From the NCBI GenBank assembly GCA_032229885.1, contig JAVYAJ010000238.1:1-18093 (forward strand): a stretch of 18,093 nucleotides of DNA. Direction: 5' to 3'. Positions 7,185-15,545 of the stretch are shown here, piece after piece. Position 1 is the stretch's first letter. Every line of letters begins with the position of its first letter. The stretch is from Anammoximicrobium sp032229885 (GTDB lineage: Bacteria; Planctomycetota; Planctomycetia; Pirellulales; Pirellulaceae). Made by a program: the position numbers and the translations under genes. A model generated the notes under the pieces. It was not told the DNA's origin. It made no database searches and worked only from the letters and a program-made list of their open reading frames with translations.

Positions 7185-7238
7185 GCGCGGCGGGTGTAGA
7201 CGCCGCGCCCCAGACGCCCCCCCCCAGCCTCGAGGCTG
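7185..7238. other. Dyads between the zinc-ribbon and PQQ genes
   Basis: Two perfect inverted repeats fill this gap: GCGCGGCG (7185-7192) with CGCCGCGC (7201-7208) around 8 bases, and the 14-bp palindrome CAGCCTCGAGGCTG (7225-7238), beside a run of nine or ten C. Neither is followed by a T-run on the minus strand, so a classic terminator is not supported. They could be rho-type or bidirectional pause structures, or operator sites for the PQQ operon. Confidence 0.4.
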
Positions 7239-7265
7239 AGCCTGTGCCAAGATCATGCCCCGCGT

Positions 7266-7994
7266 TCAATTTGCGGCTCGCGGGAGCGAGAACCCCTTGG
7301 GCAGGTACAGCATGCAACCGCAGGATTTGCAGAAGGCCGGTTTGGCCAGATACAACTGGTCGATGGTCTGGATGGTGAGCGTGGTGTGACAGCCGCCGCA
7401 GGACTGGTCGACGACGGGCGCCAGGCTCTCCTCGCCGCGCGCCTTGACCAGACGATCGTACTCGCTGCGAAAATCGGACGGCAGCGCCTGTTCGGCTTGG
7501 CGCAAGTCGGTCTTGACACGCATCAACTCGGCCTCCAGGATGGACTGTTCGCCGGTCACGCGTTGCGAGATCTTCTGCAACTCGTCGCGGGCTCGAGCCA
7601 GTTTTTGATCGCACTCGCCGATTTGTTTCTGGTGTTCATCCAAACGTTCCAACCGGTCGAGAATCTCGTCTTCGAGCACCGCGTTGGCCGCTTTGTCGGC
7701 GGAGATCTGATCCCGGAGAGCCGTGTATTCGGTATTGGTCTGCGCCGCGTTCAGCTTTCGTTGCAGGTCGGCGATCTTGGCTTCGCGTTGCCGCAGGCTC
7801 AATTGTTTTTCGTCTGCCTCCATCCGCGTGCGTTTGGCGAGCTCGCGCGCCTGGGCTAACGTCTGTTCGGCCTGTTCCACGGCCTGAGTTCCGATCCGGA
7901 TCTGGCGCGGGCCGCTCTGCAACCGATCCCGCAAGTCGCTGAATTGGCGATGGATGCGGTGCAGTTCGCGAAGCACGTCGGCGGTCATTGGCAT
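7266..7994 (-). CDS. Coiled-coil protein with C-terminal C4 zinc ribbon
   Basis: The 242-aa protein has a long heptad-rich helical part (about 10-170) rich in Gln, Glu, Arg and Lys, followed by a zinc ribbon with ligands Cys199, Cys202, Cys222 and Cys225 (CGGC...CKSC). This layout fits the zf-RING_7 (PF02591) family, with FlgZ/CT398-like coiled-coil proteins as relatives. The family is often described as nucleic-acid binding, but its molecular role is not firmly known. ATG 7994 has GGAG 9 bases upstream. A strong terminator separates it from rpoD, so it should have its own promoter in 7995-8130. I found no good one there. A 13-bp palindrome, AGCGAC-G-GTCGCT (8016-8028), lies just upstream of the gene. 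Confidence 0.85.
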   Translation of the reverse strand: MPMTADVLRELHRIHRQFSDLRDRLQSGPRQIRIGTQAVEQAEQTLAQARELAKRTRMEADEKQLSLRQREAKIADLQRKLNAAQTNTEYTALRDQISADKAANAVLEDEILDRLERLDEHQKQIGECDQKLARARDELQKISQRVTGEQSILEAELMRVKTDLRQAEQALPSDFRSEYDRLVKARGEESLAPVVDQSCGGCHTTLTIQTIDQLYLAKPAFCKSCGCMLYLPKGFSLPRAAN

Positions 7995-8130
7995 GGGATC
8001 ATGCTCCTAATTCAAAGCGACGGTCGCTCGCTGCGCAACCCACGGGGGAGGCAGAGTCCGCCCGCCACGAGATTCTGGCGGCGGATGTCCTCCGGCGACA
8101 GGCTGGCGGGCAGGCAACGGAACAACCGAG

Positions 8131-8165
8131 AAAATAAAAAAGCCGCTGGCGTTTTGACCAGCGGC
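8131..8165 (-). terminator. Intrinsic terminator after rpoD
   Basis: On the minus strand GCCGCTGG (complement of 8158-8165) and CCAGCGGC (complement of 8142-8149) form an 8-bp perfect stem with an 8-base loop, followed by TTTTTTATTTT (complement of 8131-8141). It lies about 30 bases after the rpoD stop. It should end the dnaG-rpoD transcript. Confidence 0.92.
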
Positions 8166-8194
8166 CGAGTCGGGCTCGGGGATCGGCGGGGCGC

Positions 8195-9970
8195 TCAGGC
8201 GACGCCGCGCAGAAAGCCGGCGAGTTGCTGGCTGCGGACCGGGTGTTGCAGTTTACGAACGGCCTTGGCCTCGATCTGACGCACCCGTTCACGCGTGACT
8301 TTGAAGATCCGGCCAACCTCTTCCAGCGTATACGTGTACCCGTCGCCCAGGCCATATCGCAGGCGGATGATCTCGCGTTCGCGGTACGTGAGCGTCTTGA
8401 GCAACGCTTCGATTTTCTGTCGCAGCAGCCCGTTGTTGGCGTTGCGAACCGGATTGTCGGACTGGACATCTTCGATCAATTCGCCGAAACTGCAATCCTC
8501 GCCATCGCCCACGGGCCGGTCCAGGCTGACGGGGTTGCGGCCGATATCCAAGACCCGCTTGACATCTTCCAGGTCCAAACCTGCGCGCAAGGCGATTTCT
8601 TCTGTTGTCGGTTCTCGGTGCAGTTCTTGCAAGAGCCTCTTTTCGATATTTCTGAGCTTCGACAGGACGTCGATCATGTGGACTGGGATCCGAATCGTCC
8701 GCGCCTGGTCCGCGATGGCTCGTGTAATGGCCTGGCGGATCCACCAGGTGGCATAGGTCGAGAACTTGAATCCGCGGCGGTATTCGAACTTGTCGACGGC
8801 CCGCATCAAGCCTGTGTTGCCCTCTTGAATCAGATCCAGAAAGCTCAGCCCGCGATTGCGATACTTTTTGGCGATCGACACGACCAGTCGCAGGTTTCCG
8901 CTGGACAGCTCGCGTTTGACCGCCTCGTATTCGGCGAATTGCTGGCGGATCGAGTTCACTCGCGCGCGCAGGCTGCGCGGACTCTCCTGGGTCAGTTGCA
9001 TCAGGTCGCGGAGTTCGCAGCGCAGGTCGGCCCGCTCGTCCTTGAATCGTGGATCGTGCCCGATCTGATGCAGCCGCCCGCGGATCTGTTCCATCCGATC
9101 GGCGAAATCAGCCAGTTGCTGGATCAGCGGCTGGACGCGCCGCGTTCGGAGGCTGAGTTCTTCGACCAACTGCAGGCACTTGCGCCGTCGGCGAACAAAC
9201 GTGGTGCGAATCCGGTCGCGCGTCTCGCTCGATGTCGATTTGCGGATCAGACGCGCAAAATCCTGGTGGTTCCGTTCGATCAGGTTCTCCAACGTCCGCA
9301 GGTTGTGCGGCATCCGCGCTTGAATCTGCTCTTTCGTAAGCCGCTCGGTCAACGAGACTTTGATCGTGCGATCGAACGGCAGCTCGCCTCGATACACGGA
9401 TTTCAGCGTGTCCACGGTCTTCCGCATGGCAAAGTCACATGCCAGGACGCTGCGGCGGAACCGACGGCGAGTCCGTTCGATCCGCATGGCCAGGGCGACT
9501 TCTTCCTCGCGGGAAAGCAAGGGGATTTCCGCCATTTGGCTGAGGTACATGCGGATCGGATCGTCGGTCGCCTTGGGCAAACCGACGGCAGACATCGGCG
9601 CCGCTTGCAGGATGTTCGCCTCCTCGCCCGCGGCGACAGCCGGCTCTGGATCGCCCGACGCCGCGCCCGTCGCCGGCCCGGCCTTCTGGGCGTCGGCCGT
9701 TTTCTGGATGCTCGGAGATGCACCGTCGGTCGAACGGTTGGGCGCCGCGCTGGCCTGGGCAACGGCCAGCGAACACGGCTCGGCCACCGCTTCGGGCGGC
9801 TGGTCGACCAGCTCGATCTGCTCGGCCTTCAGCGTCAACAGCAACTGTTCGAACTGGTCGATGTTGAACTCGTCTTCCGGGAGAAACTTGTTGACCTCGT
9901 CGAGGGTCACATAGCCTCGAGCCCTGCCTTGTTCGATCAGATTCAGCGATTCCTGGTTCGTTTGGTCCAC
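8195..9970 (-). CDS. rpoD: Primary sigma factor RpoD (sigma70)
   Basis: This 591-aa protein directs RNA polymerase to housekeeping promoters. Regions appear in order: a region 1.1-like N-terminus (about 1-55), an acidic/Ala-rich linker, region 1.2 (DPIRMYLSQMAEIPLLSREEE, about 137-157), a non-conserved segment of about 180 residues rich in Arg and Leu, region 2 (about 355-425, with NLRLVVSIAKKYRNRGLSFLDL, the core-binding and -10 helices, and FSTYATWWIRQAI), region 3 (about 430-500) and region 4 (about 517-580, ending in VTRERVRQIEAKAVRKLQ, the -35 helix-turn-helix). The start is GTG 9970 with GGAGG six or seven bases upstream. It follows dnaG by 54 bases and ends at a strong terminator. Near-consensus promoters nearby fit a sigma70 of normal specificity. 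Confidence 0.97.
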   Translation of the reverse strand: MDQTNQESLNLIEQGRARGYVTLDEVNKFLPEDEFNIDQFEQLLLTLKAEQIELVDQPPEAVAEPCSLAVAQASAAPNRSTDGASPSIQKTADAQKAGPATGAASGDPEPAVAAGEEANILQAAPMSAVGLPKATDDPIRMYLSQMAEIPLLSREEEVALAMRIERTRRRFRRSVLACDFAMRKTVDTLKSVYRGELPFDRTIKVSLTERLTKEQIQARMPHNLRTLENLIERNHQDFARLIRKSTSSETRDRIRTTFVRRRRKCLQLVEELSLRTRRVQPLIQQLADFADRMEQIRGRLHQIGHDPRFKDERADLRCELRDLMQLTQESPRSLRARVNSIRQQFAEYEAVKRELSSGNLRLVVSIAKKYRNRGLSFLDLIQEGNTGLMRAVDKFEYRRGFKFSTYATWWIRQAITRAIADQARTIRIPVHMIDVLSKLRNIEKRLLQELHREPTTEEIALRAGLDLEDVKRVLDIGRNPVSLDRPVGDGEDCSFGELIEDVQSDNPVRNANNGLLRQKIEALLKTLTYREREIIRLRYGLGDGYTYTLEEVGRIFKVTRERVRQIEAKAVRKLQHPVRSQQLAGFLRGVA

Positions 9971-10024
9971 GATTCCCTCCTGCGCGTTCTTGCGCTCGTA
10001 CGGATACCTGTGCGGGTCAAGTAC

Positions 10025-12034
10025 CTACCCTTCCTTGGGCGCGGAAATACCGTGCCGACTACGCTCTTGGTCGATCAGACTCTGAAGAACGGCGAGTTCT
10101 TCCTGATCGTCCAAGCGTTTCTGTTCCAGAGCCGCCAACTGCTGGGGGCGGTCTCTGGTCATCGTGGCGTACTGGAAAGCGTCGACCAATCCCTGCAGAC
10201 GCTCGCGCGGATCGGTCGGCGCAGCGGCAGCTTTGGCGCGGGCCCGCTCGTCCAGTTCCACCCAGATGTTCTTCAGACTCGGGTCGTCCAGCGCCGTCAG
10301 CACATTGCCAAAGTCCGGCGTGCCGCCCAGGTCGAAAATGCCGTGGATTGTACCGTAAAGGGTTCTGGCGGTCTCCGATTGCAACTGGCCGGATTCGATT
10401 TCGCGAACAGCCTGTTGCACGAATTCCGGGTGCGCAGCCAGAATCTCCAACAGTTCGATCTCGCGCGGGTCGAGGTCGCCAAATCGAGGGCGCACGTTCC
10501 CGGCGCCGGATGGATCGTCACCGTTGACCGCTCTGCGGTTGGCCGCCGCGGCGTCGGTCCTCGCGTCGCCCGCTGCCGAGCGGCCGGATGGCGCGCGGGT
10601 TCGCGGTGCGCCGGTCCGTGCTGGTGGTGCGCCGGCGTGCCGCGCGGTCGCCCGCTCGGGTTGTTTGCGTCGCAGTTGGCCCAGGCGTGAACGCAGCGCG
10701 TGTTCCGGGAGGCCGAACTGTCGGGCCAGTCGAGCCAGAACTTGCTGTTCGCGCAAACGGCTGCCGGCGACAAGGCCTGGCTCGGCCGCGGTTCCCGCGG
10801 CTTTGGCGATCGTCGCCAGGATGTCTTCCAACGCTCGATTGGCGCGGTGCGTGTCGCGCAGCAGATCGATTCCGTGGGTGGCGATCCGCACTTTGTGCTC
10901 GAGCGCGTCGGCCGCGCCGTCGAGCATCTGCTGAAAGGGTTCGGCGCCGTGGTTCAAGAGAAAATCGCACGGGTCCAGCTCCTCGGGCAGCGTCAAGATG
11001 CGCAGGTCGACTTGGGCGGCAATGAACAGCTCGAGGATCTCGTTCGTTCGCCGCTGGCCGGCTGCGTCGCCATCCAGCACGAGGATCACGCGATCGACGA
11101 ACCGCCGCAGCAGGCGGATGTGCCGCGGCCCCAAGGCCGTTCCGAGCACCGCGACGACGTGGTTCAGCCCCACCTGGTGCGCCATGATGACGTCGGTATA
11201 GCCCTCGACCACGACGGCCTCGCGCTGGCCGTCAGCCAGCTTGGCGATCCGCTCGCGAGCCAGATCCAACGCGTACAGGTTGTCGCTCTTGGAGAACAAC
11301 GCCGTCTCCGGCGAATTGATGTACTTCGCGAGGTTGTCGCCCGTCGCGCCCGGCAGAATCCGACCGCCGAACGCGATCGTTCGGCCTTGGACGTCATGGA
11401 TCGGAAACATCAGCCGCCCGCGAAAACGATCGTGCCAGCGGCCGCCGGTCGGACTGCGGCTGCAGACGCCGGCCGCTTCGAGAACCGGCGGCGGGAAACC
11501 GGCGGCGCGGGCGCGGTCCAGCAGCCACTGCCATTCGTCGGGCGCAAACCCCAGGCCAAACCGCTGAACGCTCGAAGGCGTCAAGCCGCGCTGTTCGACG
11601 TAGCGCCGCGCCGCGTCCGCCTCGGCGCCATCCCGCAAGCAGCGTTGAAACTGGTCGGCGGCCCACTGCAGGGCCTGGTACAGCGTTTTCTTGTCCTGCG
11701 GGCTGCCGGGCGCGCTGGCCGATTTGGCGGCCGGCTGCAGCGAAATGCCGGCCCGCTCGGCCAGCATCTCGAGCGATTCGCGAAACCCGATCCGCTCGTG
11801 CTGCATCAGAAAGCTGAATACATCCCCTCCGACATCGCACACCCAGCACTTCCAGGACTGACGCTCGGGATTGACTTGCAGACTGGGGCGGCTGTCGTCG
11901 TGCCAGGGACATAGCGCGACATAGATGCGGCCTTGACGGCGCAGGGGCAAATAGCGGCCGACCAAGTCGACGATATCCGTCGCCTGGCGAATTCGTTCCT
12001 TGACATCCTGGTCGAGCGCAGGGGTGAAGGACAC
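10025..12034 (-). CDS. dnaG: DNA primase DnaG
   Basis: DnaG makes RNA primers for DNA replication together with the DnaB helicase. The 669-aa protein has an N-terminal CHC2 zinc finger (Cys42, His45, Cys63, Cys66 in CPWH and CWVC), the RNA-polymerase core (HDVQGRTIAFGGR, AKYINSPETALFSKSDNLY), a TOPRIM domain (VVVEGYTDVIMAHQ with Glu277, and VLDGDAAGQRR with Asp321 and Asp323 as metal ligands), an Ala/Arg/Pro-rich linker at about 460-515, and a C-terminal helical domain that in the family contacts DnaB. The start is GTG 12034; its ribosome site (AGGA) is weak, but the CHC2 finger position fits this start. It heads the dnaG-rpoD operon; rpsU, often first in the classic macromolecular-synthesis operon, is not upstream here. 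Confidence 0.96.
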   Translation of the reverse strand: MSFTPALDQDVKERIRQATDIVDLVGRYLPLRRQGRIYVALCPWHDDSRPSLQVNPERQSWKCWVCDVGGDVFSFLMQHERIGFRESLEMLAERAGISLQPAAKSASAPGSPQDKKTLYQALQWAADQFQRCLRDGAEADAARRYVEQRGLTPSSVQRFGLGFAPDEWQWLLDRARAAGFPPPVLEAAGVCSRSPTGGRWHDRFRGRLMFPIHDVQGRTIAFGGRILPGATGDNLAKYINSPETALFSKSDNLYALDLARERIAKLADGQREAVVVEGYTDVIMAHQVGLNHVVAVLGTALGPRHIRLLRRFVDRVILVLDGDAAGQRRTNEILELFIAAQVDLRILTLPEELDPCDFLLNHGAEPFQQMLDGAADALEHKVRIATHGIDLLRDTHRANRALEDILATIAKAAGTAAEPGLVAGSRLREQQVLARLARQFGLPEHALRSRLGQLRRKQPERATARHAGAPPARTGAPRTRAPSGRSAAGDARTDAAAANRRAVNGDDPSGAGNVRPRFGDLDPREIELLEILAAHPEFVQQAVREIESGQLQSETARTLYGTIHGIFDLGGTPDFGNVLTALDDPSLKNIWVELDERARAKAAAAPTDPRERLQGLVDAFQYATMTRDRPQQLAALEQKRLDDQEELAVLQSLIDQERSRHGISAPKEG

Positions 12035-12177
12035 CGGACCGTCCTATTGGCGTTTGGGCCTGCGGGAAGAGGTTGGGTGAGCCGCGGCCAGAAAACCACT
12101 TCCCTGGTTGTAGAACGCCGCGCAACGACATCTGGGGCGAGGTCGGCGACGTCGTGCCCTCCTTAGCACGGCGGCGA

Positions 12178-12206
12178 ATTATAAGAGCCGCGCCCGAACG
12201 GGTCAA
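12178..12206 (-). promoter_or_regulatory. Near-consensus sigma70 promoter of dnaG-rpoD
   Basis: On the minus strand TTGACC (complement of 12201-12206) and a perfect TATAAT (complement of 12178-12183) are separated by exactly 17 bases. Transcription would start near 12171, giving a leader of about 137 bases before the dnaG GTG. This is the strongest promoter-like sequence in the window. The rest of the gap to 12350 holds nothing else I can support apart from the opposing hydrolase promoter. Confidence 0.8.
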
Positions 12207-12275
12207 CATCGCAATTCCACGATTTACGATGGACGCTTCGGCGACGTCTACCTACCAAGGCTGACTCCATACCAC

Positions 12276-12303
12276 TTGTTCCCCACACGGCTCGCGTTAC
12301 GAT
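12276..12303 (+). promoter_or_regulatory. Possible promoter of the alpha/beta hydrolase gene
   Basis: TTGTTC (12276-12281) and TACGAT (12298-12303) are 16 bases apart and about 47 bases ahead of the ATG. Match to consensus is moderate. It would be divergent from the dnaG promoter about 70 bases away. Confidence 0.35.
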
Positions 12304-12350
12304 AGCAAGTGCCATTGCGGTTCCCAATTATACCACCCAGGAACAAGGCC

Positions 12351-13307
12351 ATGCGTTGCTTGCCACCGATTGTCGGCTTGTCGTTCTGCCTGCTGTTCGG
12401 ACCTGCGGCGACCGCTCCGGATGCCGCCGAACCGGATGCCGTGAAGCCGGATGCCGTGAAGCCGGATGCCGTGAAGCCGGATGCCGTGAAGCCGGATGCC
12501 GTGAAGCCGGATGCCGTGAAGATCGTGCCGGACGTTGTGTACGGGCACAAGCTGGGCTTGGCGATGACCTTCGACGTGTTTCAGCCGCCGGCCGACGCCA
12601 ACGGCGCGGGCGTGCTGTTCATGGTCAGCGGCGGCTGGTACTCGAACTGGACGGAGCCGGAAAAGCTGATCGGCATGTTTCGGCCGCTGCTGGACGAGGG
12701 CTTCACCGTGTTCGCCGTGCGACACGGCAGCAGCCCCAAGTTCAGCATCCCCGAGGCCGTCGAGGATGTCCGTCGCGCGGTGCGCTATGTTCGCGTCAAC
12801 GCGGACCGATTCGGCGTCGATCCTCAGCGTCTGGGCGTCTACGGATACAGCGCCGGCGGCCATTTGTCGCTGATGCTGGGCACCGCGTCGGATGAGGGCG
12901 ACGCGAAGGCCAGTGACCCGGTGCTGCGCGCGAGCGATCGTGTGCAAGCGGTTGTCGCCGCGGTGGCTCCGACCGATCTGAGGATCATGGTCTGGACGGC
13001 GCCAGAGAGCCTGCCAGCTTACAAACGTTTCCCTGCGATGGATCTGCCGATCGCCGACGCGGCGCAGGTGTCGCCCTTGTTGCACGTGACCGCCGACGAC
13101 GCGCCTACGCTGTTGATCGCGGGCGACGCCGACGAGCTGGTGCCGATCAAGCATAGCCGCGAGATCTACGCCGCGTTGCAGGAGAAAAACGTGCGCAGCC
13201 AACTGGTCGAGCTCGCCGGTGCGGGGCACGGGTTCCGAGGCGACGACGCGGCGCGGGCAACCGCCGAGATGGTCGCCTGGTTTGTGAAATATCTGGCGAA
13301 ACCTTGA
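12351..13307 (+). CDS. Secreted alpha/beta hydrolase (esterase-like)
   Basis: The 318-aa protein has a signal peptide (about 1-22, MRCLPPIVGLSFCLLFGPAATA), six exact PDAVK repeats at residues 28-57, then an alpha/beta hydrolase domain. The likely catalytic triad is Ser167 in GYSAGG, an Asp in GDADELVP (259 or 261) and His293 in GAGHGF. VSGGWY near 92-97 occupies the oxyanion-loop position. It resembles acetylxylan esterase or BD-FAE-like carboxylesterases common in planctomycetes; the substrate is unknown. ATG 12351 has AGGA 8 bases upstream and begins the signal peptide; a GTG at 12309 in frame is less likely. Confidence 0.88.
   Translation: MRCLPPIVGLSFCLLFGPAATAPDAAEPDAVKPDAVKPDAVKPDAVKPDAVKPDAVKIVPDVVYGHKLGLAMTFDVFQPPADANGAGVLFMVSGGWYSNWTEPEKLIGMFRPLLDEGFTVFAVRHGSSPKFSIPEAVEDVRRAVRYVRVNADRFGVDPQRLGVYGYSAGGHLSLMLGTASDEGDAKASDPVLRASDRVQAVVAAVAPTDLRIMVWTAPESLPAYKRFPAMDLPIADAAQVSPLLHVTADDAPTLLIAGDADELVPIKHSREIYAALQEKNVRSQLVELAGAGHGFRGDDAARATAEMVAWFVKYLAKP
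12432..12521 (+). repeat. Six 15-bp tandem repeats coding PDAVK
   Basis: The unit CCGGATGCCGTGAAG repeats six times without a mismatch inside the hydrolase gene, just after the signal peptide. A preceding partial unit (CCGGATGCC at 12418-12426) suggests where it arose. The identity at nucleotide level points to recent slippage or expansion, so copy number may vary between strains. Confidence 0.9.
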
Positions 13308-13330
13308 TCGCTGGCCGGACCGGTTGGTTT

Positions 13331-13414
13331 GTCAGTGGTCAGTGGTCAGTGGTCAGTGGTCAGTGGTCAGTGGTCAGTGGTCAGTGGTCAGTGGTCAGTG
13401 GTCGGGCGTCGGGC
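13331..13414. repeat. Heptamer tandem repeat array
   Basis: GTCAGTG is repeated ten times without error (13331-13400), followed by two copies of a diverged heptamer, GTCGGGC (13401-13414). Heptamer arrays of this type occur between genes in planctomycetes and cyanobacteria and are prone to slippage. The array is not in a recognised gene. Confidence 0.95.
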
Positions 13415-13473
13415 GTCGGCGCGTTCGAGATGCGCAGCTGCTCGAGTGGTGGTGGTCTCGGCGTCCGTTAATC

Positions 13474-13503
13474 TTGTCTGGAAACCGGTCGGTTGAATAT
13501 GCT
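13474..13503 (+). promoter_or_regulatory. Possible promoter of the TPR-DUF2752 pair
   Basis: TTGTCT (13474-13479) and TATGCT (13498-13503) are separated by 18 bases, about 128 bases before the TPR gene ATG. The match is fair, and the AT-rich stretch here stands out from its surroundings. Confidence 0.4.
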
Positions 13504-13631
13504 TTAAGTTAGCGACAGACGGCGTGCAGGCTCAGCGACGTCGGCGCGCTGATCGCCCGTCTGGTTGCGCTGACCGGCGTGAGTTGGGCAGGTTCCGGCG
13601 CAAGCGAAGTCTCGGGACTGGAGAAAGCACG

Positions 13632-15545
13632 ATGCGGCACGCGCGTGTTACGTGGCGAATGAACTGGCGCGGGCCGGCGTTGGGGACGCTGGTCTGTGCA
13701 GTGCTGATCCGTGCTGCGCTGGGCGCGCCGGTCGCCTGGGCCAGTGCGCCAGCGGGCTCGCCGCAGACGGATGTCTCGGTGCGCGGCCCCGCGCGCGAGG
13801 TTCCGACGGACGATGTCTCTGCTTTGATCCGGCAATTGGGATCGGCCGACTATGCCCGACGCGAATCGGCGCAGGCCCGGTTGCGAAGCCTGGGGCTGAA
13901 GGCGTTCGACGAGCTGTACCAGGCGCAGGCCAGCGCCGATCTCGAGATCGCCTTTCGCGCGCGCTATCTGGTGCGCAGCTTGACCATTCGCTGGGCTCGT
14001 GACGATGACCCGGCGCCGGTTCGCGAGCTGCTGCGTGGCTATGGCGAGAAATCCGAGGACGATCGCCGCAGCCTGAGCGAACAACTGGTCAAGCTGCCGG
14101 ACAATCAAGGCGTTGCGGCGGTCTGCCGGATCGTGCGGTTCGAGGCTTCGGAACTGCTGTCCAAGCGGGCGGCGCTAGACCTCATGCAGGCCGAGCGCGA
14201 GCCGGACCAGGCCTCGGCGGCGCACGTGGCCGAGATCGTCTCGGCCTCGTTGGACACGAGCTGCCGCGAGGCGTCTGGGTGGTTGCGTCTGTACGTCCAG
14301 ACGCTGCGCGATCCGCTTGCCACGCTGTCCGACTGGGAGGCCATTTCGACGCGGGAAGAAGAGGCGTTTCAGAAGACGGCCAGCCAGGAGACGTCCGATG
14401 TCGTGCGCGATCTGCTCCGCTGGCGAGCCGGCTTGCTCGAACAAGTCGGGCGCCGCGACGAGAGCCTGGCGGTCATCCTCAAGACCATCGACCTTCTGGA
14501 CGGAACGCGACAGAGCCTGCTGGAAGCCGTCGACTGGCTTGGCAAGCGCCAGGCGTGGCCGGCGATCAGCGAGGTCGCCGAACGGTATCCCGAGCGATTT
14601 CGCGAGAGCACGCTGTTGCTGTATCGTCTGGCCGAGGCCCAAGTGAAAAGTCAGCTCGACGCAAAGGCGCAACAGACGGTCGAGCTGGCGCGGCAAGCGA
14701 ACCCGGATGATCTGCGCGAACATCTGTTGGCGGCCTATGTCTTGCAGGAACGCGGCTTGTTGGAATGGTCCGAGCGCGAGTACCGCCTGGTGACGCAGCG
14801 CGCGCCTCCCGGCGAGCAGGACGGAGTCGGCCTGCAAGCGAGGCTCTTTTTCTCGGAGATGCTGCACGACTTGGAACGCGAACACGAGGCGGCGGACGTG
14901 TTGCGCGAAGTCGTCGATGCCATGGAAAAAGATCAGAAGGTCAGATATCTGGTGGCGCGCTCGCAGCGCGAGCCCGAGAGCCTTGCTTCGCGAATGCACT
15001 ATTTCGTTGCCGAACAGGCCAGACTCGCTGGCGACCGAGCGACGCAGGTGGAAAGCCTGAAAAAGGCCATTCAGAGCGATCCGACGGACGTCGACGCCCT
15101 GATCGGCGCGTATCGAGCCAGTGAACGCGAGCCCCAGTGGCGAGAGGAGACGGTCGCCCTGCTGGGCGATGCGGCCAAGGTTTTTCGCGACGAGGCGCGC
15201 GAGATCGAGACGCAGATGGCCGAGGCGCCGACCGAAGACATCCGGGCGATGTTTCGCCGCGAGCTGGCGACCGCCTACAATCAGCTCGCCTGGCTCATAT
15301 CCAACACCGAGGGCGACTATGACGAGGCGCTGCGGGTCAGCCACCGTTCGCTGGAATTGCGACCTGACACGGCCGCCTATTTGGACACCCTCGGGCGCTG
15401 CTATTACGCCAAAGGCGATTACAAGAACGCCGTGGGGTATCAAACGCGAGCCGTCGAACTCGAACCGCATTCGAGCCAAATCCGACGTCAGTTGCAGCTT
15501 TTTCAGCAGGCATTGGATCTCTCGCTAACGAAATCCGAAAAATGA
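13632..15545 (+). CDS. Exported TPR-repeat protein
   Basis: The 637-aa protein begins with an export signal (hydrophobic GTLVCAVLIRAALGAPVAWASA, about 18-39). Residues about 60-120 resemble a HEAT-like helical repeat (DVSALIRQLGSADYARRESAQARL). The long middle part is alpha-helical, rich in Glu, Arg and Leu. The end has two recognisable TPR units (YNQLAWLISNTEGDYDEALRVS and YLDTLGRCYYAKGDYKNAVG with AVELEPHS). TPR proteins mediate protein-protein contact; no partner is known here. ATG 13632 is chosen because GGAG lies 8-9 bases upstream and the signal peptide follows; the frame opens earlier at 13524. It overlaps the next gene by four bases (ATGA), implying coupled translation. Confidence 0.85.
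   Translation: MRHARVTWRMNWRGPALGTLVCAVLIRAALGAPVAWASAPAGSPQTDVSVRGPAREVPTDDVSALIRQLGSADYARRESAQARLRSLGLKAFDELYQAQASADLEIAFRARYLVRSLTIRWARDDDPAPVRELLRGYGEKSEDDRRSLSEQLVKLPDNQGVAAVCRIVRFEASELLSKRAALDLMQAEREPDQASAAHVAEIVSASLDTSCREASGWLRLYVQTLRDPLATLSDWEAISTREEEAFQKTASQETSDVVRDLLRWRAGLLEQVGRRDESLAVILKTIDLLDGTRQSLLEAVDWLGKRQAWPAISEVAERYPERFRESTLLLYRLAEAQVKSQLDAKAQQTVELARQANPDDLREHLLAAYVLQERGLLEWSEREYRLVTQRAPPGEQDGVGLQARLFFSEMLHDLEREHEAADVLREVVDAMEKDQKVRYLVARSQREPESLASRMHYFVAEQARLAGDRATQVESLKKAIQSDPTDVDALIGAYRASEREPQWREETVALLGDAAKVFRDEAREIETQMAEAPTEDIRAMFRRELATAYNQLAWLISNTEGDYDEALRVSHRSLELRPDTAAYLDTLGRCYYAKGDYKNAVGYQTRAVELEPHSSQIRRQLQLFQQALDLSLTKSEK

Larger units (their letters stand above)
13308..13631. 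other. Intergenic before the TPR gene
   Basis: This 324-base gap carries the heptamer repeat array (13331-13414) and a possible promoter (13474-13503). No further gene is supported; a small plus-strand frame across the repeats is an artefact of the repeat. No terminator hairpin after the hydrolase stop was recognised. Confidence 0.5.

Noticed and set aside
8225..10690. Very long plus-strand open frame (821 codons) opposite rpoD and part of dnaG
   Set aside because: It is a mirror of the high-GC codon bias of rpoD/dnaG on the other strand, has no recognisable domain, and spans two well-supported genes.
10700..11914. Plus-strand open frame of 404 codons opposite dnaG
   Set aside because: Same cause: antisense shadow of a confident gene, no domain or ribosome-binding site.
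12248..12550. Minus-strand protein with a TASGF repeat
   Set aside because: It is the antisense reading of the PDAVK repeat in the hydrolase gene.
13331..13414. CRISPR array
   Set aside because: The repeats are directly adjoining heptamers without spacers.
13324..13512. Small protein with a repetitive QWSVVSG sequence
   Set aside because: It is a translation of the heptamer repeat array and has no start signal.
14175..15479. Minus-strand open frame of 434 codons opposite the TPR gene
   Set aside because: The plus-strand frame has a signal peptide, TPR motifs and a coupled neighbour; the antisense product has no family features.
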